Of a stretch of DNA of 64,000 nt, positions 1-10,177 are shown one piece after another. Position numbers and translations under genes: made by a program. The DNA is taken from positions 1 through 64,000 of the forward strand of contig JAACJK010000232.1 of NCBI GenBank assembly GCA_013368325.1, written 5' to 3'. This DNA comes from Ephemerocybe angulata (taxonomy: Eukaryota > Basidiomycota > Agaricomycetes > Agaricales > Psathyrellaceae). Position 1 is the first letter of the stretch, and every line of letters starts with the position of its first letter. The notes under the pieces are model-generated. The model searched no databases, was not told where the DNA came from, and was given only the letters and a program-made list of their open reading frames with translations.

Positions 1-593
1 TGGGATGTGTTTGGTCAAACGTCGGAGGTTCGGAGCCGCCAAACAGCGCGGCCATGGCTTTCGTTACCCACACCACGAGGCCTGCCACATGCCACACGCG
101 TTTCCTCCTGTTTCCTCCCTGGCTGAATCATATTGGAATATACTCCTCAGTAACCATCGTGTTGTCGAGGTAACAGCAGGGGGTCGCATTCATTTTGGGG
201 TTACCCCGAAGCATTTCGCTGCTCTCGATCTTCGTAGGCTACTTTGTATGTGTCGGTAGGAACGTCGAGACCGACAGTATAGACGGAGAATCGAGGATGA
301 GGGAGCGATGGCAGTACGGGGAAGGAAGAGGTGCTTGATGATCGATGGCTACCCGGCGGCAGTCCCGTCACTGGTGCAGAAGCCAAATAAGCGCGCGATC
401 TAATCAGCCCAGCATCATAATCGCCGCGTTGCTCCCACGACATGTCTTCCCCAACGCCCACCACCTCCTTATCCTCCCCTCGGCCACCTCCCCATCGAGC
501 CAAACACAGCCAAGGAACCCATCTCTCTACGTCTCTATAAGGTTCTGAGCACCAATTTCGACGACGCGGGAGGCTTTGGGCACGCTCTCCGAG
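1..593. other. no gene recognised
   Basis: Short overlapping ORFs occur on both strands, but none shows a recognisable domain, a convincing splice pattern or biased composition. I see nothing to annotate. Confidence 0.5.
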
Positions 594-632
594 CTCTACG
601 GGACACCTCTACGGGACACCTCTACGGGACAC
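594..632 (+). repeat. 13-bp tandem repeat, 3 copies
   Basis: The unit CTCTACGGGACAC occurs three times head to tail without interruption. It lies in non-coding sequence and is followed at 821-915 by a looser array with a related GGGACAC core on the other strand. Confidence 0.9.
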
Positions 633-820
633 CTGACGGCGAAGGCGACGGCGACGGTGCACTGATTGGAGAGCATGCGGCGAAGACGTAGGAGCTTGAG
701 GAGGGATATGGAGAATACGCTCGCAGAGAGCAGTGCGACGTTTGTCCAGGCTCTGGGTGAGGTCGAACAGGTGCGTCTGCCGTTCCAGAAGCCGAGGAGC
801 AGCGAACGACGCGAGCAAGA

Positions 821-915
821 CGTCCCCCATGTCTCGCCAATATCGTGTCCCCCATGTCTCGCCACAACAAGTGTCCCCCATGTATTGTATCGTGTCCCCC
901 ATGTATCCCCCATGT
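821..915. repeat. degenerate minisatellite with TGTCCCCCATGT core
   Basis: The motif TCCCCCATGT recurs about five times at irregular 10-25 bp spacing, mostly preceded by GTG or CGT. The minus-strand reading is ATGGGGGACAC. No gene is associated. Confidence 0.8.
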
Positions 916-1537
916 ATCTACCAACTTCTATAAATGAACCTGAAGAATGAACCTGATGTCGTCGACGCATCGACATTGATACGGTGAGGGGTGCCAGGAC
1001 ACGGAACGGAAAAAACCTGTTGAGCCACCTCGAAACACTTAATATGAAGCATGGTTGGACAGTTAGTATGAAGCGTGGTTGGAAGGTCGATGTCACGCCT
1101 TTTCGCAGATAATATGCCACAGGAATGTTACAGATGTATTCAGTGGGGGGCATTTCGAATGTCCCACCGATGGTATACGGTAGGGCACACTTCCGTCAGA
1201 CAAGTTACATATAAGGTGTGGCGAGAGATGTATCCGGTTCACAAATTATGCGGCAGTCCTCGAGGCAGATATCATAGTGGCACAATGCTCGACGGTGATA
1301 CATCGCTAAAAAATTGATATTTCATTCTAACTAAGGGCCTTTGGACACCAATTATTTGTGTCGGCGTTAGCAGCAATGTATCACCCTGTGGCATCCATAA
1401 TTTGCCGCAGTGAGGCAATGCCAGGACATTCCTCTTCCTTTTGTGGCACACACAAAGTGTGTCGCGAATGCATGAGGCCGTGACAAGCATCGGCTATTTC
1501 CGGCCACAAATTATCCGTGTTTTCAGGTGCCGCAGCG
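916..1537. other. intergenic, no gene recognised
   Basis: This stretch precedes the first F-box gene and presumably includes its promoter. No clear TATA box or coding sequence was identified. Confidence 0.4.
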
Positions 1538-3628
1538 ATGTATCGACCTGTTCCATCGGTCCTTCGCCCCTGTGTAAGCGCCCATCCTCGAACCAACCCC
1601 ATTGCAGCTCTCAGCACCCTGCTCAAGCTCCTCTCCTCTTTATCATCGCGTATCGGACGCTGCCAGTACAAGCTCACCCCGGCAGAGCACGCTCTGTCCC
1701 TGCACCTCGTCTCAATTATCGATCCCTATGTCTACCAAGGTGCCAAAGCGCTGTCAACGGTCGCCAGCGCACAGGTCAAGCCCACATTCGCAGGCATTGT
1801 CTTCCAGCCCACGGAAATTCTCGATAGTATCATGGCCTATCTCGACTCGAAGCGGGATCTTCTGAACGTCGCTCTGTGCTGTAAGCACCTCCACGATGTC
1901 GTCTTCCCGAGGCACTTTGAATACCGCGTCATTCGGTGCAAGGTGTCCTCTATCAGCGTTTGGAAGCACCTCCTCGGCAACCACTCACTCGCAAGGAACG
2001 TTAGGAGGCTGGAGATTGTCGATGAGAGGAGCTCTGTGGCCGTTACCCCACGCGCAGCGACAACGGCCATTGCGACTAAACAGTCCTCCGGGGGTTTGAT
2101 CGTTCCACGTGGGATCGTCCATTGTGACACTGACTTCGACTCGACGGATGACGAGCTCAGCATGCACAAGAAGCAAGAGAAGCACCTCGCTTCTGCACTT
2201 CTTCGTATGTCGGGGCTCAAGGAGATAAAGTGGTCGTGCACGCATTCTCCAATTTCGATCGAACACGTTTGGCCGTCCCTCGTTATGCGTGCGAGTACGC
2301 TCGACTCGCTCGAGATTGCAGATAACCTTGTATTCACGCCCCAGTGTGTTGGAAGGGAGTCGGAGGAAGGGACTAGCGGGAGTGACGGGGAGACGGCGCA
2401 GGGTGATTCAAGGACTGTGCTCCCTGTATGTCAATCTCTTGGCAGTGTTACCAGCTCGTTCCTCATCCTTAATGCCAGATGTCGTCCTTGACGAGCGCAA
2501 TATTCTGCTCGACCCGCCACACCTACGGCGCATCAAAGACGCCCGAACTCAGTCGTATTTCCAGTATCTTAGAAAAGTGCCCGAAACTCAAGGTTCGCCC
2601 CATCCACTCAGAAAGACACTGTCATTAACCATGCACCACAATAGAATTTGACCATATCCTTCAATCGTCAGCGCTCGTCCCAGTCGAGTGTCCTCCCTCT
2701 GGTCGACGACGTCTTCAATGACGGCCGTTGGCTTTGCTTGACCTCTCTCACGCTCATTGGCGTGCGCTGCACCTCATCACCGGCCCTTTCCCAATTCCTC
2801 TCCGAACATCCACTCCTCGAGTCCCTGCATCTAGAGCTCACCGGTATCAGAGCGGAGAGTCTGGACATGCGACCTGACTCTCTCCCGAGATTACGAGAGA
2901 TACGCGCCTCTAAGGAATTTGTCACCGCCATTCTCGATTGCCAGAGCGCCGTTCCGCGCCCCGTGGAGGTGCTAAAGGGCCCCAAGCTGTCCGGAGTACA
3001 CGCTGTGGCCCACGGGAAGCACGCAGATGAGGCCTTCTTCCATACCGTCAGGCGGTGCGCAGCGACCATGTCTAGGGTGGAATTGGGCGGATGGCACGAT
3101 ATGGACGACATACGGAAGCTCGCGAGCGCCCTTCCTGGGCTCACATACCTGGATGTCGGGCGACGACTGGGCTCCCTTGGAGCCAGAGAGGCATCGCAGG
3201 TTGTAACAAATTTGGAGGAGTGGCTGGACGTCCTCGAGAAGCTTGGCGAGCTGAGAGCGCTTCACGGAGTCAAGATGTTCTACGAGATCTCCAGCATCAA
3301 CCTTCCAGCCAACGCGCACTCGACTTCAATCAGCACGTCAAACTCGACGCCGTCGGCTATGATCTCTACTGCGAACTCGTTGGGTGGGGTGGATCTCACT
3401 GTCGCTGCCAAGATACAGAGCCAGATGTCGCTTATGGATAGGTCGAGGATCAAGAAGAACGACTGGACCGCGAGTATGCTTGTTTGGAGGTGCCCGAAGC
3501 TACGCAGGGTGGATCATTGGGAGGATGGGACTTCAAAGGTCGTAATGCTTACAAGGGTGCCAGCTGGGAATGGCGATGACAGCAAAGTGAGATGGGAGGT
3601 GAGGAGGGTGAAGTCGGGCGGGACTTAG
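1538..3628 (+). CDS. F-box / leucine-rich-repeat-like protein
   Basis: Three-exon gene: 1538-2425, 2479-2592 and 2645-3628, all introns phase 0 (53 and 52 bp, GT..AG), giving about 661 residues. The F-box-like helices follow FQPTEILDSIMAYLDS, then LLNVALCCKHLHDVVFPRHFEYR, around residues 95-135. The C-terminal half has LRR-like segments such as LTSLTLIGV and LLESLHLELTGI. This is the usual basidiomycete F-box layout, where the F-box binds Skp1 in an SCF ubiquitin ligase and the LRR region selects substrate. Substrate is unknown. The start is the first ATG in the long frame; the open frame extends further upstream only through a GTG. Nothing looks broken. Function is inferred from family; the exon model is read by eye. 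Confidence 0.8.
2426..2478 (+). other. intron 1 of the first F-box gene
   Basis: It begins GTATGT, ends GCCAG, is 53 bp and phase 0. Removing it joins ...TVLP to MSSLTS and bypasses the stop met in the unspliced frame. Confidence 0.75.
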
Positions 3629-4056
3629 GAATGCACCATCTCACCCCATATTATCAACCTTCTCGTGGAAGTGTTGGACCCATCGTAATACTTACTTGAA
3701 TCGACTCGCTAGGATAATGTCGTGAGAGATAAGATAAGATGGGGACCACTGCATGCGACTGCGATGCGAACCCGAATTCGATTCGAGGACGGGTTATTCC
3801 GATTCGTTTACGGAGTGGCAACTGATGTGTATAGAGCTCGTGAGTGACTCCCCGAAGGCGAAGATTCGCCTCAGACCTTCTCAGGTTATCATCGGGGTTC
3901 TTTAGGAGTCGCATGACCACGAAGGCCTTCTTGAAGAATCTTAAGCTTCCATTTTTCCGAAATAGTGAGAACCTTTGTGTATCTCGCTACGCTTAAGCCT
4001 TCACATCCTTACACGCTTACATCGACAGCAAAGCCCACCCACTTCCCCTCTTGGAC
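3629..4056. other. intergenic, no gene recognised
   Basis: It contains a short GATA-rich tract (AGATAAGATAAGATG near 3728) and a minus-strand ORF of about 88 codons with no recognisable features. Confidence 0.4.
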
Positions 4057-4359
4057 ATGTACACCCCACCATTCCTCGTAGTTGTCGCCCTTCTCCTCCT
4101 CGAGGTAACTCCCGTCGTACCGGCCAAGCGCCTGCGGCCCTCCGAATGGGTCGACGAGCTTTCCGAGGTGAAGAATACCCCAGCATCGGCCAAAGTCAGT
4201 TGTCCATGGGCCTGCAAAATCGAGTGTCCAGAGAAATGGACGTTCGTCTGTCCGTGCACCTGTCTACCGCCAGACGACGTGAACGCGAATCCTCCCCCGA
4301 CACCGGAGGAAAGGCGGAGACTCGATGATGCGGGCAAGAAGCTACCCGGAGAGGCATGA
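4057..4359 (+). CDS. small secreted cysteine-rich protein
   Basis: A single-exon ORF of about 100 residues from the first ATG. The N-terminus is a signal peptide: short polar start, then a hydrophobic run FLVVVALLLLEV, with a plausible cleavage after VVPA. The mature part carries six cysteines in about 25 residues (SCPWACKIEC, then VCPCTC), which could form three disulfides, and an acidic/basic Pro-rich tail. Size and layout resemble fungal small secreted proteins, some of which are effectors. No family is recognised, so an effector role is only a possibility. Confidence 0.55.
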   Translation: MYTPPFLVVVALLLLEVTPVVPAKRLRPSEWVDELSEVKNTPASAKVSCPWACKIECPEKWTFVCPCTCLPPDDVNANPPPTPEERRRLDDAGKKLPGEA

Positions 4360-4471
4360 TGGAGACAGGTGAGTTCGACGTTCAACTGTGTTGAGAATCG
4401 AATGGTAATGTTCGGTTACTAGCACTGCTAGCACTGTTCAGAGATGAAACAGGAGGAGGAAAATATGCAAC

Positions 4472-5810
4472 TTACATAGCTTCGATGCGAAGATCTGGGC
4501 GTTCGACACTGACCCATTTTCCATCTACAAGTTCTACCTGCCCTACGATTTCGTGTACACTCTGTTCAGGGCATATTAGCAACTCTAGAGCAGTCAGCTT
4601 ATTGATCATCTCCTTCTCGGCATCATCCAGGGTGATCAGGGTGCTGAACGACGTTATACGCTCAGCAATGGTGAGCCAAGGCTGGAGGGGCGACCCCAAG
4701 TGGGCGCCATACAATTGGAGGTATATCTTGTAGCTCGTCCCGGAGAGCGTTTCGCCCATGTCCGGTGTACCGCCAGGAGAGAGGATGCAAATGAACGCCG
4801 AAGCGATATGGAGTCGGTAGCCCTCAGGCGGAGCGCCGCTTCCATAGGCAGTAACCAACTGAGCGATACGCGGATGAATTCTGTCCTTGGCGTCGATGTC
4901 GTCCGTGGAAATCCCCAGGCGTATCTTTCGGCATGCAGGGGCGCGTACCCTGTCCAGGAACAACTCGAAGTCGGTGAAGGAGATATAAAGTTCGATCGAG
5001 GTGAGATGGGGGAGGGTGACGACCGTGACCTGGTTACTGATCCTAGCTCCCGGAGTGCGACCCCATGCCAGTGTGGCAAGGTCCAATTCCAATTCTAGTG
5101 TGGTAAGAAGAGGGGTATGTTTAAGGAAGTCGACATGGTCAGCGAAAAGCGTGAAAGCTTTGGCGACAGCTTCTGGTGAGCGGGCCTTGAAGCCCGAAAG
5201 GCGAAGAACTCGGAGATTCTCGCCTATCTTCAGGTCCTTCAGGTTAAGAAGGTTTCCTGGTTGAAGTATGAGGGAGGTTAGCGATGAGAGGTCTCCTCTA
5301 AAAAGGGGTGTGGGAAGCGAGAGAGGGGGAAAGGACGATAGCTCGAGGTGCTTCAGCCTTGGCATGCGGCTACGCCGCATTGCAACGCTGACTGGATTCT
5401 GATCGACTCCTTCTCTCGGCCAGTTTGTTGGGCAAGCCAGCGACAGCGACCCAATCTGGTCGTGGAACTTGAGCACAGCGATGACTCCGGCGGTCCCAGG
5501 CATGATCTCGTCCCATCCGAACTGAAGGGGTAGGTTTTGGGATCTCCGGACCATTTCTTGGTTAAAATTCGACATTTTGCATCTTTAAGCATCGCTGCCC
5601 GCTCCTTGGACGATTTAGGGACTCGGAGAGCATGGGCCTTCCAAATGTCGGGGCAATTCTCGGTCGCAATCGTGCGCCAGCGCGAACAGACTTGAGAGAT
5701 GGAAAGCGCGTCTTTGAATGAGGGATACGATTGTCGACGAGGTGGATAAAGACGTATAGCAGCACATCGTCGTTGAGGTCGTCGATTGGTTGGGGGGATG
5801 AGACGGACAT
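4472..5810 (-). pseudogene. F-box protein gene with apparent frameshifts
   Basis: ATG at 5810 opens an F-box (IDDLNDDVLLYVFIHLVDN). The expected continuation (SFKDALSISQVCSRWRTIA, then ENCPDIWKAH) is in a second frame from about 5726. The long C-terminal region (LRR-like, from about 5570 to the stop at 4472, ~367 codons) is in a third frame. No GT..AG intron of normal size was found that joins them, so I read two frameshifts, near 5725 and 5560. The second lies among A and T runs, so assembly error is possible. The protein would be a roughly 440-residue F-box/LRR substrate adaptor. It is either a decaying gene or a mis-assembled intact one. Confidence 0.6.
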
Positions 5811-6229
5811 CGTGGTCGAAGGAGAAAGACTCAAAGAGCTCCGCTGGCGATCAGGCCTAATTTGACCCTTGAGATGATCAGATGTTACGTACTTATTCGA
5901 CCTCAGATTAGCACAGGGAACTCCCTTGCAAGACGACGTAGCCTAAGCTAGCGCACTTGAACAATAATATACCTGGTCGAAAGGCGCACCCTTTAGGCTC
6001 GGAATATCGTTCCACTCACAATATACTAGTTCTCGAGGTCGCACGCTAGCCATTCAGGAACAGCTGAGCCTCAGTACAAATTACTTCGAAAGCATGGCGG
6101 CCATAAATATAATGAGAACGAGAACAATACATATAAATTTAATTAGAGAGAAATAGGAAACATTTCAAGGATATCCTACACATACTTGGCAAACACAGGT
6201 GCAAGATCGTCGTGCTCAGGTCATGTCCA
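5811..6229. other. intergenic, nothing recognised
   Basis: AT-richer than its surroundings near 6100-6150. No coding or structural signal is seen. Confidence 0.4.
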
Positions 6230-6580
6230 GGGTCTCATCATCCTACCTCCTGTTCAAATTCGTCTCCCGAGAGGTATGTATCCACCGGCTACCCCCCGCT
6301 TATGAAAAACTAACCTAAGTCGTACTTTCCCGGCCCCATTGACCGGCTTTTCGTGCCTCTTCTACTAAGGAGGTGCGCTCTACCCCGCCATGGTTTATGT
6401 CATGCAGCATCATCAATACCTCCACCCCATTATCGCAACGCGCATGACCTTCCACGAATCCACCTACGGCATCTCCGTGCAAGTGGATGATTTACACGAC
6501 CAGCAAACTCAATCCGTATGGGCAGAATACTCGAACGTGAGGCACCCCGACCTCGCAGAGGCGAGCCAGCAGCCTCATGA
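6230..6580 (+). pseudogene. truncated copy of DUF6533-type membrane-protein gene
   Basis: It matches the minus-strand gene at 19460-20507. It has the exon-B piece YLLFKFVS, then the same intron (GTATGTATCCACC...), the exon-C piece AAPLTGFSCLFY, and then directly the C-terminal piece IIATRMTFH...VWAEYSNVRHPDLAEA. The two exons that should lie between are missing. Exon C carries TAA at 6366-6368 where the other copy has GAA. Because intron sequence is kept, this is a DNA-level copy and not a retrocopy. It sits at the left end of the inverted duplication. Confidence 0.75.
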
Positions 6581-7538
6581 GCTAACCCTTGGTCGAACGT
6601 GACGTGATAGAGGATGGTGCCTTGGGTCAGACATGAGGTGGTACCCACGAATCGTGACATATCTACGACGAGAGTTAGAAGCTATGGATATGGGAGAGTC
6701 GAGAGCGTCTGCGCCTGCCCTCTCAGCACAATTTGCGGTGGCCCCAAACCCACCAAGGGGCTCTCCCGCTGCAAATACGGGTGGAAACAAAAGTCTTGGG
6801 CTACCAGTGACGGAAATATCGAGCCATACCCAAGAGAAACGACGAGACGACTGTCGAACTCGACAGGGAAGCCACAGTCGAGCGAGTGACCTGAGCAGGA
6901 TTCTGCGCGCAGGGAACTCTGGGTGGGTAAAATAATCGGTGCTTCATATTGATGAGAAGGGCCTTGGCTTCGCGCAGGGAGAGCCTTGAGTCGCAGTGGC
7001 GCCGCGTCGATGAGTGCCGGAAAGCCAGATCTACTAGATCTTCCGGAGCCATGCACCAGGAGCTGGAAGGACGGAGACGTCATACTGGAGATAAGCAGGT
7101 GGAGGAGGGAGGGCGACAAGGTGGCGATTGGAGGATGCCGCGAGTGTATGGGTGTCTTGTAGCATCTTCCCTAGCCAGCCAAGATAAGGACGTACCTAAG
7201 TGGCATCTGACGAGCGCCTCGACCCTATTACCGCTACAGATACTGCACAAGACACCTAGAGGGGTTAGTTGTGTACTGACGTACCTGGCATTAGAGGCAT
7301 GGAAACGCATATGTACACACTGCTTTTGCCCCCGAACCGTAAGCACCCAAGCCGACGATCCCAATCACGATGTATTTCCCCTGCCTCAGCCCCGACCCCA
7401 TGTACCATCGCTGCTCACCACGGTCTCGTAGGTGCAGTCGTCGTCGCCAGATAGAAGTGGGAGGGAAATGATGATGGGGGAGGAAAGAAACGAGCGAACT
7501 CGAAATTGGGCCGCGTCGGTTTATGTAAGTGACAGAAC

Positions 7539-7558
7539 GACGCGTGACGTCACGCGTC
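7539..7558. promoter_or_regulatory. 20-bp perfect palindrome: CRE flanked by ACGCG (MCB-like) boxes
   Basis: GACGCGTGACGTCACGCGTC reads the same on both strands. Its centre TGACGTCA is a consensus ATF/CREB-type site. The flanks give ACGCGT on each side, the MluI cell-cycle box bound by MBF in fungi. An identical palindrome is at 17514-17533 within the other duplication arm, with conserved flanking sequence (GTGACAGAAC). Regulation is inferred only. Confidence 0.6.
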
Positions 7559-7800
7559 GGGGGCGAAGGCGCTTTGATCGCCGAACAACGACGCGACGCG
7601 TCTTTGGACGCGGCATCTCGATAAATCATGGCCAAATATCGTCTTGATTGATCTACACAGGAGTCTGGTGATACATTGCAGGCCACACATACTCGATACT
7701 CAGGCTTCAGGCGCAGTAACAGGCAACCGGGGGAGGTTATGAACTCATTGCGAGGGATGCGCTGTGCGAAACCCTTCGCACTCGAACTTGGCTATTAGCT

Positions 7801-8894
7801 GGGTAGAACTAAGCGGACGCCTCCTTCGTCGACCCAGACCTGGCATCGGATCAGGAATGGGAAAACATCAGAAACACCGTCGCCCAAAGAAAGCTCCATG
7901 GAGTCGGGACAGTGAGTAAAAAAGGAAACTCGAGGGGTGTCGTTGGTCGTTGGTCCCGATTTACGAGTGAAGGGCGTGAGTGGATTGGGGATGTGTCGGT
8001 TATTGTGCGTCTCAGGATACTCTCTTCGTGTTATGCTCACATCCGCTTTAGCCTGAGGTCCGACAGGTCATACCCAGGTCCCGTCGTACATCACTGGGGG
8101 AACGTGGGGCAGGCTTGAGACGAAATGGTCTTAAGTTCCCTGACTGGCGTCCGATGACCTTCACTTCGCTAAATTTGTACCCGGTAAATTACATGATATC
8201 AATCCAGTCTGTCAAGGTATAGAATGGCGTCTGGCTGGAATAATGGAGGGACGGACGGAGTAGATGTCAGGTAGGGCGACAGTTTAACCTGGGTATTCGG
8301 CTTGCTCGGGACTACCCAAGTCCCGCTATCTTCGAGAACTGCCCCTGTTGTGCTGATCCTAGGAATTGGGTCAGCCTTGTACGTCTATAGTCCATAAATG
8401 CTCACAGGTAGACATTCGGTCCGTGCTGCGGTGTAGAATAAATCTGCCATTCAACCGTTGGGCTTTCATAGGCCGTGGGTTGGTGAGTGTCGCGATCCAG
8501 TAGACTTCTATTGCTTCGCAGTATTTATGGAAAATCCTCGATGCGCAGGTTTAGTGGCAATCTCACGAGTGGCGGGAAACATGATTCTTCTCTGCGCAAG
8601 CCATGTGGTGTCCTCGTCTTAAGTTCGTATAACTGAGAAGCGGCATGCCTGCGCTGACATTGAAAACTTGATCAAGGATACTGGAGGTATAGTATTCCCT
8701 AATATCGCAACCCTTAAATTCCGACGTGTGTGAACCAGAAGCTTACAAGCATACAGGTATTTAAGTGTTGGTAATATCACAGATATTGGACGTACGCACG
8801 ACAAATAAAGTGTTATGAGATCCTGTGGGCATGTCGTTGCTTCCTTTTTTCGTTACGGCAGGTATAAAGAGTGCTGGTATCGAAACGATTATAT
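7801..8894. other. intergenic, no gene recognised
   Basis: There are only short ORFs without features. The right end holds the upstream region of the tRNA gene. Confidence 0.4.
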
Positions 8895-8968
8895 GGTTCG
8901 ATGGCGTAGTTGGTTATCGCATCTGTCTAACACACAGAAGGTCGCCAGTTCGAACCTGGCTCGAATCA
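8895..8968 (+). tRNA. tRNA-Val (anticodon AAC)
   Basis: A complete cloverleaf can be folded. The 7-bp acceptor stem GGTTCGA pairs with TCGAATC (one G-U), with discriminator A at 8968. The D arm is GCG...CGC, the anticodon stem is TCTGT/ACAGA with loop CTAACAC (anticodon AAC, reads GTT/GTC valine codons), and the T arm is GCCAG-TTCGAAC-CTGGC. There is no intron. A and B boxes (TGGCGTAGTTGG, GTTCGAACC) are intact and a T5 tract for RNA polymerase III termination follows at once. Confidence 0.97.
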
Positions 8969-8973
8969 TTTTT
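8969..8973 (+). terminator. Pol III terminator
   Basis: The TTTTT run begins directly after the discriminator base of the tRNA-Val gene. Confidence 0.85.
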
Positions 8974-9466
8974 GCCTTATCTTGCTTCGAGGTTATAACT
9001 TCCAGCTTAAAACGATTATACTGGTGGCTTTGGCCAGGCCGCCAACTGCCAATAATTGTAGAGTCGCATTACGATCGAATCACAGGGAGAGAGTTTTGGA
9101 CCGCTCGACTTCCCGGACAGAGCCTTGACATTCCTCCTTTTGTCCGACCAAGTGCAAAGCGAGCACCTTGGTTTCATTTCTCTGGGGTTCGTGGTATTCT
9201 TAGATGGGTATCCAACTACTAGACTCGACTCGTTCCTCCTTCTGTGCATTCCCTTGGCACTCCCGGATGACCTAACCATTTTGCACGTCAAAGAAGGCGA
9301 GGTTGGAGGTCAGTTATGAAGCCCTTAAGGCATCGGGGCTTACAACGCGACGTAAGAACCATTGAGGCAGCCGAGCAAAGTCATCTAGGCGCGATGGCCA
9401 GCTGAGGAGAATGCCAGGGTGTAATCATCTCGCGTCATCGCCGGCCTCCGTGACCGAGGCTCGTCC
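8974..9466. other. intergenic, upstream of inhibitor gene
   Basis: No coding signal. The right end grades into the TATA-containing promoter of the I66-like gene. Confidence 0.4.
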
Positions 9467-9474
9467 TATATAAG
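9467..9474 (+). promoter_or_regulatory. TATA box of the I66-like inhibitor gene
   Basis: TATATAAG lies 86 bp before the ATG at 9560, at a suitable distance for a start site near 9500. A strong TATA box fits a highly expressed small protein. Confidence 0.6.
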
Positions 9475-9559
9475 TCGCGGAAGAGCGTACATCAAAGGGC
9501 ACCCATTCATCGCCAGCCTCCCCCACAATATCTTACTCCAAACACTCTGTTAGAACGCC

Positions 9560-10177
9560 ATGGAAGCATTGACTACTGGAGATTACCTCATTGTCAGTCT
9601 CGCCAACAAGCTCCCTGTTGGCCGTGCCCTGCGCGAGGATAGGAGCCTCAACCCCAAGAAGATTATCACCTTGCCTCGTGACGAGGAGTCCCCCCGCGTA
9701 CGTATCTAGCCCACAGGCCTCACTCCGCCAGTAGAGAGACAATTACTGACATTCTGTAATTTATTGTTCAGTGGGTGATTGAAAAGGACTGGCAAGAGGG
9801 GGCCTACAAAATCAGTATCAGAGGAGGGACCGCCATCGAGCTAAACGGCCTCCTCTTTGCCGGCCTCATCCCAGACCTGCCGAACAATACTTGGAAGATT
9901 GAAAGCCAGCCCCAGCACGGAAAGAGCACGTACACGTGAGTATACAATTTTCTCTTGCAGTAGTTGTACCACTCACCAGCGCCGTCTCGTTGTGTCTTCC
10001 AGTATCAGCCTGGCCGGAGGCAATGGGTATGGAAAGGGCTGGGTCGTTCCTGATAATGTAGACGAGGAAGGCACCCAGCTCGCTGTCAGGCCCCTGATAG
10101 TGCAGCCGAGCTACCCCCCTCGCTATCCTCCTTTTGAGCTCTTTGAGATTACCCGTCTCGGTGACGATGACTACTGA
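9560..10177 (+). CDS. serine protease inhibitor, MEROPS I66-like (cospin type), beta-trefoil
   Basis: Three exons: 9560-9697, 9772-9935 and 10003-10177 (introns 74 and 67 bp), joined in frame to a 158-residue cytosolic-type protein without signal peptide. The pattern fits basidiomycete I66 inhibitors: N-terminal GDYLIVS, LREDRSLNPKKI, then WVIEK, KIESQPQHGK, GWVVP, and the C-terminal LAVRPLIVQPSYPP and YPPFELFEI. Members of this family, known from Coprinopsis cospin, are beta-trefoil proteins that block trypsin-like serine proteases through a surface loop and are proposed to defend fruiting bodies. The ATG is the first after the TATA box. The reactive loop residue cannot be assigned by eye. 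Confidence 0.82.

Larger units (their letters stand above)
6230..7800 (+). repeat. left arm of inverted segmental duplication
   Basis: Collinear, inverted, diverged similarity to 17240-20500. Matched landmarks in order are the DUF6533-type exons, TCGAACGTGATAGAGG near 6595, CTGCAAATACGGGTG near 6768, a block at 7270-7460, the CRE/MCB palindrome at 7539-7558, AAATCATGGCCAAAT near 7625, and CGAAACCCTTCGCACTCGAA near 7768. The left arm is shorter than the right. Confidence 0.75.
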
